A DNA stretch of 64,000 nt from NCBI GenBank assembly GCA_937982065.1, contig CALJMO010000052.1, forward strand, positions 299,416 to 363,415. Direction: 5' to 3'. The translations under genes and the position numbers were made by a program. Below, piece by piece: positions 17,013-26,635 of this stretch. Source of the stretch: an uncultured Collinsella sp. GTDB lineage: Bacteria; Actinomycetota; Coriobacteriia; Coriobacteriales; Coriobacteriaceae. Each line of letters opens with the position of its first letter. The first letter of the stretch is position 1. The notes beneath the pieces are model-generated. The model ran no database searches. It was not told where the DNA came from and saw only the letters and a program-made list of their open reading frames with translations.

Positions 17013-19202
17013 CTAGATTAATTTAGTACTCTCCAGCTTTTCGATAATCCAGTCGTTGGCCTTGATGACCGGACGGCGGAAGACGACGCCCAGTGCCAGC
17101 GACGGAATCAGATAGCTCGCCAGAATGCCCAGCTCAACCCAGTACTCCATATGGTAGGCGCCAGCCATGGCGGCATGCATGGCGTTAATGCCATGGGTAA
17201 ACGGCAGGAACGGATAGATCGCCTGGAACACAGGGCCGGTCATCTCGATGGGGAACGTACCACCCGAACCGCCGACCTGCATGACCAGCAGCACGACGGC
17301 GAGCGCCTTGCCGATATCGCCAAACGACACGGTGAGCGTGTAGACGATATTGGAGAACACGAGACTCGCGACCCAGCCCGCCAGCACAAACTGCAATGGG
17401 TTATCGCACTGGATGCCAAAGAACAGGATGTCGCCCGCACACACGAGCGTTGCCTGCAGCAGGGCCAAACCGCCAAAGAACAGGTAGCGACCCAGGTAGA
17501 TCTCGTGCAAGCGCACGGGGATGAGCTCGTTGATGAGTTCGTCGTCGACCGAGACCTTCATCATGGCCGCCAGCACGATCGAGCCGACCCATAGCGACAG
17601 AATCGTGTAGAACGGTGCCATGGCCGAACCGTAGTTGCGGATCGGATAGACCGGCTTGCGATCGAGCGCGACGGGGCCGGAAAGCGACACGGCCAAACCC
17701 TCGGGATCGTTGCCAATCATCGTCTTGATCGTGGCAAGGTCGTCCGACATCAGGGCGCCATCGAGCTCGTCCTTAAAGGCGCTGATCTTATCGGACGCTT
17801 CACCTAGCTGATCGGAAGCCTTGTTGACCAGCTTGGCGGCCTTGGAGAGGCCCTTTGCCAGCGAACCGGATGCGTCGGTCAGGCCGTCTACGGCGCTATC
17901 CAGATCGCCCGAGATGCCATCAAGCGAGTCCAGAATGCCCGAAACCGTCTTCTTGAGCTCCTTGGCCTTAACCGAGAACGTGGAATCGTAATCGGATTTG
18001 GCACCTGCGATGCCGGCCTTGGCATCAGCGATGGCCTGATCGACCTCGGCACGCGAGTTGTTGACCTCGGCCATGCTATCGAAGAGAGACTTCGCGGTAG
18101 CCGCCAGATCCTTGGCATTGTTGCGGTACTCAACGGCGATTCTGCCCGACGACGTCGCGGCGGACTTGAGGCCGTCCTTCAAATTCTCATCGCTCACCTG
18201 GTCGGCAAGACTGCGGAGCTGATCGGCCATCGCATCGATATCCTTGGCGCGCGCATTGAGGGCCGAAGCGGCATCGTTGAGTTGGGACACCGTAAGGTCG
18301 ACATGCTGGTTCGCGGCATCGAACGCCTTCGCGAGCTCGGCAGACACATTGTCGAACGAACCCGCACTTCCATCGATCGCGGCATCGATGGCATCGTTTG
18401 CCGCCTTAAGCGCTTCTTTGGAATCATCGATACCGCTTTTGGCATGTTCCATGAGCTGCTTTGTCGACTCATCGACGGCACCGGTCTGCTTGAGCATGCC
18501 GCTCGCCGACGTCAGCGAATCGGACGTGGAGCTCAAAATGCCCGCAAGCGATGTTGCGCTGGCCTGAACGTCTCGCAGGTCCTGGATCGAATCGCCAAGC
18601 GTCGAGGACAGGTTGGCGATAAAGTTGCTGACCTGGTCGGTGCTCATGTAATCGAGCAGGCTGGACACCGTCTTAAGACCGATGGTCGTGATGGTCTTGG
18701 TAAAGGTCTCGTTAACCTGACTCTGAACGGCGCTCGAGCCCTTCTCGGTCACGATCTGGGCAATGGCGTTGGCCTTCTGATTCTCGTAGAACTCGATATC
18801 GGCATGCTTCACGTCGGTCGAAAAGAGCGTCATCATATCGGCACTAAACGTCTTAGGGATAACGACAGCCGCATAGTATGCGCCCGATTTGACGCCCTCG
18901 ATGGCCTTTTCTCGATTGTTGAGTACAACCCAATCGAAGCTCTCGTTGCCGCGCAGGGTGGCGGTCACGTTTTCACCCACGTTGACCTCAACGGGGATCA
19001 GATCGCTCTCGTAACCCTCATCGGTGTTGACCACGGCGATCTTAAGATTGCCGGTGTTGCCGTACGGGTCCCAGCTGCCGGCGATGTTAAACCACGCGTA
19101 CAGGCACGGTACGATAACGAGGCCCATCACGACAACCAAGCCGATTACGGAGCGAGACACATTTTGGACATCGCGCTTAAACAGATGCAGGATGTTCTTC
19201 AT
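17013..19202 (-). CDS. YhgE/Pip-family membrane protein (second of two)
   Basis: A 729-residue protein of the YhgE/Pip (phage infection protein) family, related to ABC-2-type membrane proteins and EsaA. One N-terminal helix (SVIGLVVVMGLVIVPCLYAWFNI) is followed by the family signature GSWDPYGNTGNLKIAVVNTDEG. A long extracytoplasmic, Ser/Ala/Asp-rich coiled-coil region (about 190-480) leads to five or six C-terminal helices. Family members have been tied to phage adsorption, export and type VII secretion, but the substrate is unknown. Its ATG is immediately after the stop of the larger paralogue, so the two are translated together and may form a hetero-oligomer. Confidence 0.85.
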   Translation of the reverse strand: MKNILHLFKRDVQNVSRSVIGLVVVMGLVIVPCLYAWFNIAGSWDPYGNTGNLKIAVVNTDEGYESDLIPVEVNVGENVTATLRGNESFDWVVLNNREKAIEGVKSGAYYAAVVIPKTFSADMMTLFSTDVKHADIEFYENQKANAIAQIVTEKGSSAVQSQVNETFTKTITTIGLKTVSSLLDYMSTDQVSNFIANLSSTLGDSIQDLRDVQASATSLAGILSSTSDSLTSASGMLKQTGAVDESTKQLMEHAKSGIDDSKEALKAANDAIDAAIDGSAGSFDNVSAELAKAFDAANQHVDLTVSQLNDAASALNARAKDIDAMADQLRSLADQVSDENLKDGLKSAATSSGRIAVEYRNNAKDLAATAKSLFDSMAEVNNSRAEVDQAIADAKAGIAGAKSDYDSTFSVKAKELKKTVSGILDSLDGISGDLDSAVDGLTDASGSLAKGLSKAAKLVNKASDQLGEASDKISAFKDELDGALMSDDLATIKTMIGNDPEGLAVSLSGPVALDRKPVYPIRNYGSAMAPFYTILSLWVGSIVLAAMMKVSVDDELINELIPVRLHEIYLGRYLFFGGLALLQATLVCAGDILFFGIQCDNPLQFVLAGWVASLVFSNIVYTLTVSFGDIGKALAVVLLVMQVGGSGGTFPIEMTGPVFQAIYPFLPFTHGINAMHAAMAGAYHMEYWVELGILASYLIPSLALGVVFRRPVIKANDWIIEKLESTKLI

Positions 19203-22019
19203 TTATGCCTCACCTCCTTTGGAGTGCTTGCCAAGCGGAGTGGTATCTCCATCATTTATGGCTGTGCTGTCGCTGTCCTGAGATTTATGGTTCGAGCCTA
19301 TATGCGGCAAGCGGCCCGTGGACTGATCGCCGCCCTTGGCACCACGCTCGCTGGCGTTGAGGCCAAACATGTAGCGGGCGGCAGGGATCGCCGCTGTGTG
19401 CTCGCGCATCTCGCGGCGCAGGTCCTCGTCCGAAAGCGCCGAGATACGCATCTGGGTGTTGAGGCTCGATCGGATGTACTCGATATTGATAAGCCAGCCG
19501 CAAATGGCGATGACCGAGATAATCCAGATGACCAGCAGGATGATCTTGCCGTTGTTGTCGATGTCAAGGACCGTCGAAAGCACAAAGAGCAACACCTGAA
19601 CGCCCACCACGGCAGCAAAGCCGCCCTTGATGTAGTACGGATAACGGTGCTCAAAAGTCACCGCATGGTCGAGCAGCTCGCGACGGTACGAATCGGAATC
19701 GAGCATGACACGCATGGCCGTGCGCAGCGAGTAGCGCTGGCGCGGCAGGTCATTGGACTCGCAGATCATCATACCGGTCGTGGAAAGCTGCTTATCAAAG
19801 AGCAGGTTAAGGTTGAGCAGCAGCGGACGCAGCTGCAGGCCGATAAAGAGCGCCACGATCAAGAACACGCCCAGAATGCACAGGTTAAACAGGTAGTTGA
19901 ACGAATACATGCCGCCGACCGTCTCGCGCAGCAGATTGATGCCGTAGGTAAAGGGCAGCAGCGGGTGCAGCCACTGGAAGAAGCCGGGCATCATCTCGAT
20001 GGGGTACATGCCCGACGAACCCGGGATCTGCACGATGACGAGAATGACGCCGATAGCCTTGCCGATATGCTTAAACGTGGTGGACAGCGCATAGATGATA
20101 TTGACGTAGGTGAACGAAATGGCGATGCCGCCCAGCACGAACAGCAGCGGGCTGACGCACTGCACGCCAATCACCAGATCGCCTACCGTAACGATGATGG
20201 CCTGCAACGCGCCCAGGATCACCATGAGCAACCAGCGGCCAAAGTAGCCTTGGCGCGCCGTAAAGCTGCCAACACCTTCACGGTCGACCTCGAGCTTGTA
20301 AATGGCGATGAGCACATAGCCGCCCACCCAAAGCGCCAGATTGGTGTAGAAGGGAGCGATGCCCGAGCCAAAGCTCTTGACCGGATAGATTGACTTGGAC
20401 GTCAACTCAACCGGAGACGCCATGAAATCTGCCACGTCATTGACATCGACGCCCATCAGATCGGCCAGCTCGCCCATGGACTCGGAGGTCTGCAGCGCCG
20501 CGATGTCATTGGCGGCGGTTGCAAGCTTGTCCTGGACCTTGGCAAGCGAGGAATCGGTCTGGGACAGCGTGGTCTTGGCCTGGCCGAGCGTAGCGCTAAG
20601 CTGCGCCAACGTGCCGCGCGCATTTGCAAGTGTAGGTGTCATACCCGAGACGATACCGGTCAGGTCGCCCGAAACGGCAGCAAAGGAGTCGAGCGCGCTC
20701 GAGGCCTTCGGCAGCGCGTTTTGGCCCAAGTCCGTCTGGGCTTGGCCAAGGTTGGTCGCACCGGTATGAATTGCGTTATTGATAGCGTCACTGGCACCCG
20801 AAACAGCCGCTGCGTCATTCGCCATGGCGCTCGACTGCGCGGACAGACCGTCCTTGATGCTCTGAAGCTTTTCATTCTGCTCTCGAAGCAAATCGATGGT
20901 CGATACAATGCGCGCGTCAATTTCCTCGGAACCTGTCGACGTGTCATTGGCGAGAATCTCCAAGTGCCCGATAACGGCCTTATTGTGGTCGATCGTCGCT
21001 TGAAGAGACTCGAGCGAGTTGTCGATACGGGTGGTCGTAGATGTGACCGCGCCCGTCAGCTTGCCGATGGCAGCGTTCGCAGAGGCCGACGTCTTGGTGA
21101 GCGCAAGGCTGCCTTCCGAGAGCGCCTTGGAGAGCGAGGTGATGGAGTTGCCCGCCGTGGTGCGAGCTTCGCTCAGCAGGTCGTTGCCCTGGGAGATCGC
21201 CTGCGTCAGCGACGGTGCCTGGCCTTGCAAGCCGGCAAGTGCCGCATCAGCCGAGGCGATAGCGCCACTCGTCTTATCGATGGCGGCATTCATATCGCCA
21301 ATCGAATCGCGCACCTCGCCCAAGGTGTCGGACGCCTCGGACACCGAACTTGCCAGCGAGTCCTGAGTCTGGGTTGCCTTGTCCTTTAAATCGACACCGG
21401 CATCCTTGGCGATACCGGCAACAGTCTTGCCTACCGTAGAGACAAATTCCGAGTTGATCTGCTCCTCGATGGTGCTTGCACCGGTGTCGGTAACCTTGGG
21501 CGCAATAGCACTCTTCTTCTCATTGACGTAGTACGTAAGCTTGGGCTGATGGTAGTTGCCGTCGAGCATCGAGACCAGGTTATCCGAGAAGTTCTTAGGG
21601 ATTACGATGGCCGCATAGTACTCACCGCTCTCGACGCCCTCCTTGGCGTCGGCCGCCGAATCGACGAAGGTCCAGCCCAGCTGATCGTTCTCCTTGAGCT
21701 GATCGACGACCTGGTCGCCCGCGTTGAGCTCGCCCACCAAGTCGTTTTGGGTGCCCCGATCGTTGTTGGCGATAGCAATCTTGATGCCTTGGGTGTTTCC
21801 ATACGGATCCCAGTTTGCCACGATGTTATACCAGGCATACAGCGAGGGAATAACGCACACGCCTAGGGTAACCACCAGGGCAACGGGGTTCACGAGCAAT
21901 CGCTTGATGTCGCGCTTAAAGATCGCAAAGGAGACCTTTGCGTTGGATAGTTTGCTGCCGAGACTCACGCTTGGACCATCCATCCTGTTGTTGAATCGAA
22001 TCGTACTATCGATAACCAT
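19203..22019 (-). CDS. YhgE/Pip-family membrane protein (first of two)
   Basis: Larger paralogue, about 938 residues. It has the N-terminal helix PVALVVTLGVCVIPSLYAWYNI and signature NWDPYGNTQGIKIAIANNDRG, a long coiled-coil ectodomain (about 200-560) and C-terminal membrane helices. It also carries an extra C-terminal part (about 740-938) with two more hydrophobic segments (FAAVVGVQVLLFVLSTVL, ILLVIWIISVIAI) and a charged tail, absent from the neighbour. The start is uncertain: ATG 22019 is used, while TTG 22052 and ATG 21983 (MDGPSVSLGS) are alternatives, none with a good Shine-Dalgarno sequence. It probably heads a two-gene operon with the 729-residue paralogue. Confidence 0.82.
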   Translation of the reverse strand: MVIDSTIRFNNRMDGPSVSLGSKLSNAKVSFAIFKRDIKRLLVNPVALVVTLGVCVIPSLYAWYNIVANWDPYGNTQGIKIAIANNDRGTQNDLVGELNAGDQVVDQLKENDQLGWTFVDSAADAKEGVESGEYYAAIVIPKNFSDNLVSMLDGNYHQPKLTYYVNEKKSAIAPKVTDTGASTIEEQINSEFVSTVGKTVAGIAKDAGVDLKDKATQTQDSLASSVSEASDTLGEVRDSIGDMNAAIDKTSGAIASADAALAGLQGQAPSLTQAISQGNDLLSEARTTAGNSITSLSKALSEGSLALTKTSASANAAIGKLTGAVTSTTTRIDNSLESLQATIDHNKAVIGHLEILANDTSTGSEEIDARIVSTIDLLREQNEKLQSIKDGLSAQSSAMANDAAAVSGASDAINNAIHTGATNLGQAQTDLGQNALPKASSALDSFAAVSGDLTGIVSGMTPTLANARGTLAQLSATLGQAKTTLSQTDSSLAKVQDKLATAANDIAALQTSESMGELADLMGVDVNDVADFMASPVELTSKSIYPVKSFGSGIAPFYTNLALWVGGYVLIAIYKLEVDREGVGSFTARQGYFGRWLLMVILGALQAIIVTVGDLVIGVQCVSPLLFVLGGIAISFTYVNIIYALSTTFKHIGKAIGVILVIVQIPGSSGMYPIEMMPGFFQWLHPLLPFTYGINLLRETVGGMYSFNYLFNLCILGVFLIVALFIGLQLRPLLLNLNLLFDKQLSTTGMMICESNDLPRQRYSLRTAMRVMLDSDSYRRELLDHAVTFEHRYPYYIKGGFAAVVGVQVLLFVLSTVLDIDNNGKIILLVIWIISVIAICGWLINIEYIRSSLNTQMRISALSDEDLRREMREHTAAIPAARYMFGLNASERGAKGGDQSTGRLPHIGSNHKSQDSDSTAINDGDTTPLGKHSKGGEA

Positions 22020-22267
22020 TGTACGTAAGCGCTTTAGCGTCTCAGAGCACAATGGTATTGAGTTTTGCGGGTAGCAATATACTACGAAGACGAATTAACG
22101 TACAGTTGTACAGTATCTTTAATTTCAGCAGGTCACAAAACCACAACCCGCACAAATTAGCAATTCAAATAGTCATCGGGGACGTTCTTAAACGACTGGT
22201 CAAACAAGAACGCCCCCAACGACTAGTTTGGACCACGGTAACATCGATGTTTTAGCAATGCCAGCGA

Positions 22268-22453
22268 GCGGGCGCCAGAGCGAACAAATTGGCATGAAAA
22301 GAGGACGGCATAGACCTTCTGGTCATGCCGTCCTCTTTGAATGACAAGTTGTCGCTCTGGCGCCCGCGCAGCGTCGACTGGTCCGCCGTTCGTTAGAACG
22401 GCGGAACTGAGGGCAGCGTCGGCCCGTTACGCGGTTTGGTAAAACCGCGTAAC
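22268..22453. repeat. Three successive hairpins E downstream of htpG
   Basis: Read from htpG outward there are three. GTTACGCGGTTT/AAACCGCGTAAC (22426-22453) is 8 nt past the stop. TCCGCCGTTC/GAACGGCGGA (22382-22405) has the same stem as in cluster D. A nested palindrome has 16-bp arms 22268-22283/22352-22367 around a 13-bp stem 22299-22337 that is followed by TTTTC on the minus strand and can serve as terminator. The inner loop GACCTTCTGGTC recurs in cluster D. The remaining bases 22020-22267 hold no gene; they must include the promoter of the YhgE pair. Confidence 0.8.
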
Positions 22454-22460
22454 TACCTAA

Positions 22461-24485
22461 CTACATCAAGTTGCAAACAGCCGCCGCGAAGGCAACGGGG
22501 TCCTCGGGGAGGATACCCTCGACCAGCAGGGCCTGATCGTAGAGCAGACCAGAGTACTGCTTGATCTTGTCGGCGTCGCCTGCCTTCTGGGCAGCGACAA
22601 GCTTGTCAAAGACCGGGTGCTTGGCGTTGAGCTCGAGCACGCGCTGGCTCTTGGGCATGCCGTCGGGCGCGCCCTCGGGTCCCTTCTGGAGTACCTTCTC
22701 CATCTCAAGCGAAAGCGGACCCTCGGTGGTGATGCAAGCGGGGGCATCGGTCAGGCGCGCGGAGACGGCAACTTTCTCGACCTTGTCACCGAGTGCCTCC
22801 TTCATAGCGCTAAAGAGGTCCTCGTTCTCCTTGGTGGCGTCCTCGGCCTCCTTCTTCTCATCCTCGGTCGCCAGGTCAAGATCACCGGTCGCGACGTTCT
22901 TGAGCTCCAGATGACGATCCTCGACCTCGGGCTCGGCACCGTCGGCCACAGCCTTCTCGGCAGCCTCGCGGGTAGCATCGTCCTCGTAGATCTTGGGCAT
23001 ATCGGCGGCAACGTACTCACGCATGGCCTGGAAGGTAAACTCATCCACGTCCTGCGTCAGAAGCAGCACGTCATAGCCGCGGTCGAGCACGCCCTTTACC
23101 ACGGGCATCTTGGCCAAGCGCTCGCGCGAATCGCCGGCGGCGTAGTAGATGGCCTTCTGATCCTCGGGCATGCCCTTGGCATACTCGGCCAGGGTAATCA
23201 TCTTCTGTTCCTTGGCAGACCAGAACAGCAACAGGTCGGCGAGCTCATCGGCCTTCATGCCATAGCTCGAGTAGATGCCGTACTTAAGGCCGCGGCCAAA
23301 GTTCTCAAAGAACTTCTCGTAGGCCTCGCGGTCGTTGTCACGCATATCCTCAAGGTCAGCGGTGATCTTCTTCTCGACACGCTTGGCAATGGCCTTGAGC
23401 TGACGGTTCTGCTGCAGCGTCTCACGCGAGATGTTGAGCGACACGTCGGCGGAATCCACGACGCCGCGGACAAAGTTGTAGTAGTCGGGCAGCAGGTCGT
23501 CGCACTTCTCCATAATCAGCACGTTGGAGCTGTAGAGCGCCAGGCCCTTCTCGTAGTCCTTGCTGTACAGATCGAACGGGGCGCGGCCCGGCACAAACAG
23601 CAGGGCGTCATACTCGAGCGTGCCCTCGGCATGAAAGCTGATGGTGCGCGCAGGATCGTCAAAGTCGTGGAACGTGGACTTGTAGAACTCGTCGTAGTCC
23701 TTCTGCTCGACATCGGAGCTGCGCTTTTTCCAGATCGGCGTCATGGAGTTGACGGTCTCGAGCTCCTGGTAGTCCTCGTACTCGGGCGTGTAGTCATCGC
23801 CAGCATCCTCGGGCTTGGGCTTCTGGCGGCTCTTGGACACCATCATCTGGATCGGGTAACGCACATAGTTACTGTACTGCTGAATTAGGCTCTTGAGGCC
23901 CCACTCGGTCAGGAAGCGATCGTAGGTCTCGGCCTCGCCGTCGGCATCGAGCTTCTCGTTCTCGCGCAGCGTCAGGATGACATCGGTACCGTGCTCGGCA
24001 CGCTCGCCGTCCTCGATGGTGTAGCCCTCAAGACCGTCGGATTCCCACACATGGGCGACATCCTCGCCGTAGGCGCGGCTGACGACCTTCACATGGCTAG
24101 CGACCATAAAAGCCGAGTAGAAGCCCACGCCAAACTGGCCGATGATGTCGACATCCGAACCCTGCTGCTCGGCGTTCTCGGTCTTAAACTCCTCGGAGCC
24201 GGAATGGGCGATGGTGCCCAGATTGCGCTCGAGCTCCTCGGCGGTCATGCCAATGCCGTTATCCGAGATCGTGATGGTGCGGGCATCCTTGTCGAAAGAG
24301 ACGCGGATGGCAAGGTCACCTTGGTCGAGCTTAACGCTCGGGTCCTGCAGGCTCTTAAAGTTGAGCTTGTCGACGGCGTCGCTCGCGTTAGAGATAAGCT
24401 CGCGCAGGAAGATTTCCTTATTGGTGTAGATGGAGTTGATCATGAGGTCGAGCAGTTTTTTGCTCTCGGTCTTAAATTGACGCAT
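22461..24485 (-). CDS. htpG: Chaperone HtpG (Hsp90)
   Basis: Cytoplasmic Hsp90 chaperone of 674 residues. The GHKL ATPase domain shows ELISNASDAVDKL (residue about 28), DNGIGM and GQFGVGFYSAFM. The middle domain follows (RAPFDLYSKDYEKGLALYSSNVLI, FVRGVVDSADVSLNISRETLQQ), then the C-terminal dimerisation domain. RBS AAAGGA lies 6 nt before the ATG. The 200 bp upstream is AT-rich, with TTATAAAAT about 75 nt before the start as a possible -10 region; no CIRCE or HAIR operator was recognised. The long charged insertion around residues 500-570 (acidic, DLATEDEKKEAED) is within the variability of the family. Confidence 0.95.
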   Translation of the reverse strand: MRQFKTESKKLLDLMINSIYTNKEIFLRELISNASDAVDKLNFKSLQDPSVKLDQGDLAIRVSFDKDARTITISDNGIGMTAEELERNLGTIAHSGSEEFKTENAEQQGSDVDIIGQFGVGFYSAFMVASHVKVVSRAYGEDVAHVWESDGLEGYTIEDGERAEHGTDVILTLRENEKLDADGEAETYDRFLTEWGLKSLIQQYSNYVRYPIQMMVSKSRQKPKPEDAGDDYTPEYEDYQELETVNSMTPIWKKRSSDVEQKDYDEFYKSTFHDFDDPARTISFHAEGTLEYDALLFVPGRAPFDLYSKDYEKGLALYSSNVLIMEKCDDLLPDYYNFVRGVVDSADVSLNISRETLQQNRQLKAIAKRVEKKITADLEDMRDNDREAYEKFFENFGRGLKYGIYSSYGMKADELADLLLFWSAKEQKMITLAEYAKGMPEDQKAIYYAAGDSRERLAKMPVVKGVLDRGYDVLLLTQDVDEFTFQAMREYVAADMPKIYEDDATREAAEKAVADGAEPEVEDRHLELKNVATGDLDLATEDEKKEAEDATKENEDLFSAMKEALGDKVEKVAVSARLTDAPACITTEGPLSLEMEKVLQKGPEGAPDGMPKSQRVLELNAKHPVFDKLVAAQKAGDADKIKQYSGLLYDQALLVEGILPEDPVAFAAAVCNLM

Positions 24486-24687
24486 GTGCAGTCCTTTCGC
24501 GCTACCCCCGTCCGCAAAAACGGCTAGGTCGCCCGAGCCGAATCGCAGACCTGCTATGTTCAGACTTAGATTTTATAACCCATTAGCGCGCATATATACA
24601 TACGGAATCGAAAAACTGTATGTCTAAGCGCTCCAATGCGTCAATTGCCAAGGAGTGTCCCCAACCGCCGGCAGAAAAGGAACGTCC

Positions 24688-25188
24688 CTATCTGCCATCT
24701 ACGCGCTTGGCCATCCAGACATGGGGTTGGCCCTCGTCTTCGTAATCTACCGGGGCAATTTGCGTGTAGCTCGCCTTTGCATAGAGCGGCAGCACGTATT
24801 CCTGCGCATGCAGCTTAATAAGCTTTGCGCCGGCATCGCGTGCACACAAAGCACTGGCATCGACGATCGCACTCGCCAGACCGCGACGGCGCATGCTCGG
24901 CAGCACAGCCACGCGCCCCATAATATAGGTCTCCCCCGCTGCGACGCCTTCGTCCAAATCGCACGACGGCGAAACCGGAGCCTCTGAATCTGCCGCGCGC
25001 TCAAGCTCTTCGGGAAACACGCGCGAGCAACCGGCAAGCTCGCCGTCTGCATAGAGCGTCACATGAATGCAGTTCGGATCCTCGTCGATAGCGTCGAACT
25101 CATTCTCGTAGCCCTGCTCGTCCATAAAAACGACGCGGCGCACCAGCGCCGCGTCATCAAAGCATCCCGTCTTAAGTTGGATATCCAT
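24688..25188 (-). CDS. GNAT-family N-acetyltransferase
   Basis: Acetyl-CoA-dependent acyltransferase of 166 residues, ElaA/YjcF-like. The core is ECxVTLYADGELAGCSRVFP-like, then YIMGRVAVLPSMRRRGLASAIVDA, where RRRGLAS is the acetyl-CoA pyrophosphate loop (motif A, R/QxxGxG/A), and a C-terminal YVLPLYAKASYTQIA. The ATG at 25188 (MDIQLKTG) has GAAGGGG at 6-7 nt. The acceptor is unknown. It follows the polysaccharide-control genes by 40 nt on the same strand and may be co-transcribed, but nothing shows a shared role. Confidence 0.82.
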   Translation of the reverse strand: MDIQLKTGCFDDAALVRRVVFMDEQGYENEFDAIDEDPNCIHVTLYADGELAGCSRVFPEELERAADSEAPVSPSCDLDEGVAAGETYIMGRVAVLPSMRRRGLASAIVDASALCARDAGAKLIKLHAQEYVLPLYAKASYTQIAPVDYEDEGQPHVWMAKRVDGR

Positions 25189-25227
25189 GGCTGCCCCTTC
25201 ATTCAATGCGAACGTTAGGGACAGATT

Positions 25228-25878
25228 TTAGCGAAAATGGGCTCCACGCACGCTAAACTTCGCGCGAGCCTTCGCCAGGCAGTCGTAATGACCCACGTTA
25301 TGGGCATCGCTCGCGATGAAGCTGTACAGGTTCTGATCGAACAGGCGCTGTGCCGGCTTTTTCTCGCGACCAAAGCGACCGCCGGCAATAAAGTCCGCCG
25401 AAGCCTGCAGCTTGCAGCCCATATCGACCAGGCGCTCCGCCACGCTTACATCCTTTTGAACCGCACGATAGCGCTCAGGATGAGCGATGATCACCTGGTA
25501 ACCACGGCACTGCAAATCGTAAATCGTGTTCTCGTACTCTCTAAACGCATACGCATCGGCATGCGTCGAAAGCTCGAGCAGAAACTCGTTGGTTCCATCG
25601 AAATGCAAGTGCTCCGCAGCATCGATACCAAGCTCAACAAGCTTTCGATGGTTGACCTCGAAGCCCATCTGGAGCGGAAAACCGTCAGCGTTATCACGCA
25701 GCAGCTCAAAGGCATCCCACATCTTGTCGTAATCAAAATAGGGATCACGGCAGTGAGGAGTGCAAACGATTCTGGTTACACCGGCCCGCTTGGCAGCCTC
25801 GAGCATCGCCAAGCTCTCATCGAGATCGGCGGCGCCGTCGTCTACACCCGGCAAGATATGGCAATGAATGTCACGCAT
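25228..25878 (-). CDS. PHP-type protein-tyrosine phosphatase (CpsB/YwqE family)
   Basis: Metal-dependent phosphotyrosine phosphatase of 216 residues, the partner that dephosphorylates BY-kinases in polysaccharide synthesis. PHP-domain metal motifs: DIHCHILPGVDDGA at the N-terminus, CTPHCRDPYF near residue 40, IIAHPERY near 130 and ASDAHNVGH near 190. It is 17 nt downstream of the kinase gene, in the usual Wzz-kinase-phosphatase order of Gram-positive capsule clusters. No glycosyltransferase, flippase or polymerase genes lie next to it here. Confidence 0.9.
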   Translation of the reverse strand: MRDIHCHILPGVDDGAADLDESLAMLEAAKRAGVTRIVCTPHCRDPYFDYDKMWDAFELLRDNADGFPLQMGFEVNHRKLVELGIDAAEHLHFDGTNEFLLELSTHADAYAFREYENTIYDLQCRGYQVIIAHPERYRAVQKDVSVAERLVDMGCKLQASADFIAGGRFGREKKPAQRLFDQNLYSFIASDAHNVGHYDCLAKARAKFSVRGAHFR

Positions 25879-25895
25879 AGGTCAGCCTTAATCAA

Positions 25896-26633
25896 CTAAA
25901 CGTTTGCTCGGTTGGTGAAGATGCCCTTTTTGGAAGTCCCCTGATCGTCGGAGCCCTTCTTCACCTTCTTACCGTCCTTGGTGTAGTAGGAGTAGTAGTA
26001 CTCGCTGGTCTCGGTCTCGCAGTAGTTCATAACGGTACCGATGAGCTTGACCTTCTCGGACTTCTTAAGCTGACCGATGGCGTTGAGCGCCTCCTCGCGC
26101 TTGGTGAAATCCTCACGCACGACAAAAAGCGCACCGTCGGTCAGACTTGCGATCTCGGCAGCATCGATGAAAGTGCCGACCGGGGGAGCATCAAAGATGA
26201 CGTACTGGAACTTGGCGGACAGTGCCTTTACCAGCTTGGCAAAGCGGTGAGAGACGATGATGTCGGCAGGATTGGGAATATGCGGCTCGGCATCGAGGAA
26301 GTAGAAGTTCTTCTGACCCGTCTCGACAATTGCCTGGTCAATGGAGATCTGCTCGGAAAGAACCGCATAGAGTCCGCCGCGCGAACGAACGCCGAGCATA
26401 TCGGAAAGGGACCTGCGGCGCATATCGGCCTCGACCAGGAGCACGGACTTGCCGCTCGTGGCGATAGCCTGGGCAAGGTTAATGGAAACCGTAGACTTGC
26501 CCTCGTTGGGAATCGAGGAGGTAACGGTGATGGTGCGAATGGGGTCGTCCACACTCGCAAAGCGGATGTTGGCCAGAAGGGTCTTGGCGGCATTCTGTAC
26601 AACGAGCTTATCGGTGTTCTTTGCCTTAGCCAT
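25896..26633 (-). CDS. Bacterial tyrosine kinase (CpsD/CapB-type)
   Basis: Cytoplasmic BY-kinase of 245 residues controlling export or polymerisation of an extracellular polysaccharide. Walker A: SSIPNEGKSTVSINLAQAIA (about 39-58). Walker A': LLVEADMRRRSL. Walker B: VIFDAPPVG. The C-terminus has the tyrosine cluster SEYYYSYYTKDGKK that is autophosphorylated in this family. It needs a membrane activator with a Wzz domain, which is the gene directly upstream (2 nt between stop and start). Confidence 0.92.
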   Translation of the reverse strand: MAKAKNTDKLVVQNAAKTLLANIRFASVDDPIRTITVTSSIPNEGKSTVSINLAQAIATSGKSVLLVEADMRRRSLSDMLGVRSRGGLYAVLSEQISIDQAIVETGQKNFYFLDAEPHIPNPADIIVSHRFAKLVKALSAKFQYVIFDAPPVGTFIDAAEIASLTDGALFVVREDFTKREEALNAIGQLKKSEKVKLIGTVMNYCETETSEYYYSYYTKDGKKVKKGSDDQGTSKKGIFTNRANV

Positions 26634-26635
26634 GC

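Noticed and set aside
22268..22453. CRISPR array in the repeat-rich gap after htpG
   Set aside because: The repeats are three different hairpins, not regularly spaced direct repeats with unique spacers, and no cas genes are present.
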